Part shown: positions 5,907-7,208 of the stretch, in pieces | Numbering within the stretch: position 1 is the first letter of the stretch | How the letters are laid out: each line of letters starts with the position of its first letter | From: an uncultured bacterium | GTDB taxonomy: Bacteria; Verrucomicrobiota; Kiritimatiellia; UBA8416; CALETX01 | DNA length: 7,208 bases | Direction: 5' to 3' | Assembly: GCA_937920455.1 (NCBI GenBank) | Contig: CALETX010000066.1 | Coordinates: forward strand, 1-7,208 | Made by a program: the position numbers and the translations under genes | The notes under the pieces: generated by a model | Told to the model about the DNA's origin: nothing | Database searches by the model: none | What the model saw: the letters and a program-made list of their open reading frames with translations, nothing else

Positions 5907-7208
5907 TCAGTATCTTCGAATGCCGATCAAACGAAGAGCCTTTGGATGCACTCCCTTGACATTCAGCATCCTCTTGTGGAAATTAAGCGACGCTCCTTCG
6001 GCAGGACTGCCAAAGTCTCGCACACGAATGAACTCCTGCCATACGAGCCTTGGCGTCAGGTTCAGCATATCAAGATCCAGTGCGATTTCGGCGTCAACAG
6101 GTTTGTCCGCATCATTGAGCACACATAACAATGTTCTGTCAGGCTGAACCCATGCCCCAACCCGTACCGATTCGATCTTGCAGCTTGCGCCGTGAGCCTT
6201 GCCAGGCTCGTAAAACTTTGCTCCTGCCGACACACCTCCCCAATTCACAACCGCCGGAGGGATCTCAAAAGGTTCCGTTGCTCCAACGGACGCTGCAAGT
6301 CTTTTCAGAGTCTCCAGAAATCTGGTCTCATCTGCAACAGCGTGCTTGCTTATGCCCACGTACCGTCCCCGATGCGGCGGCAATGCCGGCAGAATAAGCC
6401 TGCCTGAGGCAGGATCAAACCTGCACTCCATCCCGAACATGCCCGATATAATGCTGCAGCCGACAGCCGAGGAGGAGAAATACGCGCTTTCGCCACTCTC
6501 CGGTCCGTAAAGCTCGCGGGCCGTAACAACGAAACCATCCCCTTTCAGTCCGAGCGCAGCCAGATCAACCTTCAGTTCGACGGGCTTGGTAAGAGTTCTG
6601 TTATAGTTGAAGACTCCGATGAGGACTCTGTCCACAGTCTGAGGACACTGGTTCATGCGCATATCAGTGTCGTCCTGATCTGCTATCCTCCACAGCGAAA
6701 CGATCAGATCCTTATCAGACGACGTCACATAAGGATTCCGCCAGTAGGGATGATACGCTGTCGCGTCGCCATTGAGGCCGAAGTCCAGAATGCTGTCGGG
6801 CATAACCGTGCGTGGGCCACCGCCACCGTAGGGATTTTTCCACGAGTCGTGCAGCCACAAATATTCAGCCCGCTTTATTTGAGCAAGCATGGTTTTGTTA
6901 TTGTCGCGCGAGTCCAGATGCCCCATCCAGCATATCGGCACGCCCCAGTTGTGCGGAGACGACATTGACCGCATCCTGGCGATCGGATAGTAGTCAATCC
7001 AATCTCGGTCCGAGACGTCTATGTTGAAGTTCAGCTCGCCATCCAGCACAGCGTCCATCCAGGGCATGGCAACAAGCAGATAAGCCTGGGTGGAATGCCC
7101 CCCATGACCGTTTGGAACAAGCTTGTGCTTGGCCATAAGCGCCTGAAGACGCTGATAAAACCGCCTTGCATTCCATCCCACATATCCAGGCTGGACCCTC
7201 CCATCCTC
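5907..7208 (-). CDS. GH123-like (DUF6067-type) protein, C-terminal part, paralogue of the neighbouring gene
   Basis: The frame is open to the right edge, so the start lies outside; 433 residues are visible, ending at TGA 5909-5907. The GTG at 7181 is internal, since homology continues upstream as DGRVQPGYVGWNARR. Numbering here is from that GTG. The segment up to about residue 90 aligns with residues 1033-1130 of the neighbour: DGRVQPG against DGYVQPG, HGGHSTQAY against CAHTTHTYF, and MDAVLDGE (D47, E49) against FDTILDGE (D1086, E1088). This marks it as the end of the barrel of the same family. A beta domain follows at about 184-275, a linker at 276-334, and a second beta domain at 335-424. 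The first gene of the pair in transcription order, it is probably a secreted or periplasmic glycan-acting enzyme like its neighbour, with substrate unknown. No C-terminal anchor or sorting signal is seen. Confidence 0.8.
   Translation of the reverse strand, partial: EDGRVQPGYVGWNARRFYQRLQALMAKHKLVPNGHGGHSTQAYLLVAMPWMDAVLDGELNFNIDVSDRDWIDYYPIARMRSMSSPHNWGVPICWMGHLDSRDNNKTMLAQIKRAEYLWLHDSWKNPYGGGGPRTVMPDSILDFGLNGDATAYHPYWRNPYVTSSDKDLIVSLWRIADQDDTDMRMNQCPQTVDRVLIGVFNYNRTLTKPVELKVDLAALGLKGDGFVVTARELYGPESGESAYFSSSAVGCSIISGMFGMECRFDPASGRLILPALPPHRGRYVGISKHAVADETRFLETLKRLAASVGATEPFEIPPAVVNWGGVSAGAKFYEPGKAHGASCKIESVRVGAWVQPDRTLLCVLNDADKPVDAEIALDLDMLNLTPRLVWQEFIRVRDFGSPAEGASLNFHKRMLNVKGVHPKALRLIGIRRY

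Noticed and set aside
5730..6128. Plus-strand open frame of 132 codons across the gap and the end of the upstream paralogue
   Set aside because: It is mostly antisense to conserved GH123-like coding sequence and its translation shows no family pattern.

Overview
The window carries one housekeeping block followed by a carbohydrate-degradation block of the kind common in the Planctomycetota–Verrucomicrobiota–Lentisphaerota group and similar environmental genomes. That lineage guess rests on very large exported LamG/GH123-like proteins and a CBM9-like domain of a style I associate with those phyla. It is an inference, not something a marker gene here proves. Base composition is moderately GC-rich and no mobile element, tRNA, rRNA or CRISPR array is visible.

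Left part (1-1200). The plus strand begins inside the C-terminal end of a GT4-type glycosyltransferase. It converges on the minus-strand pair rplM-rpsI (ribosomal proteins L13 and S9), a classic two-gene operon. The pair has a strong Shine-Dalgarno site straddling the rplM stop codon and a sigma-70-like promoter (perfect TTGACA, 17-bp spacer) just upstream of rplM.

Middle (1200-1750). About 200 bp without a convincing gene lead into a short plus-strand reading frame. It resembles only the later part of a CBM9-like/DOMON-like sugar-binding domain, so it looks like the tail of a larger exported protein that has lost its front. It ends 8 bp from the stop codon of the next, convergent gene.

Right part (1752-7208). 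Two minus-strand genes in the same direction encode paralogous GH123-like (DUF6067-type) proteins. The downstream one is complete (about 1330 residues: signal peptide, two LamG-type lectin-like domains, a beta-rich linker, a GH123-like N-terminal region, a barrel-like region and a C-terminal beta domain). The upstream one runs off the right edge. Its visible part aligns with the last third of the first, but it carries an extra C-terminal beta domain. The probable role is recognition and hydrolysis of a complex glycan outside the cytoplasm; the substrate cannot be read from the sequence.

I see no clearly new defence or mobile system. The most noteworthy items are the tandem diverged GH123-like paralogues, the double LamG front end, the apparent duplication of the C-terminal beta domain, and the truncated CBM9-like remnant.
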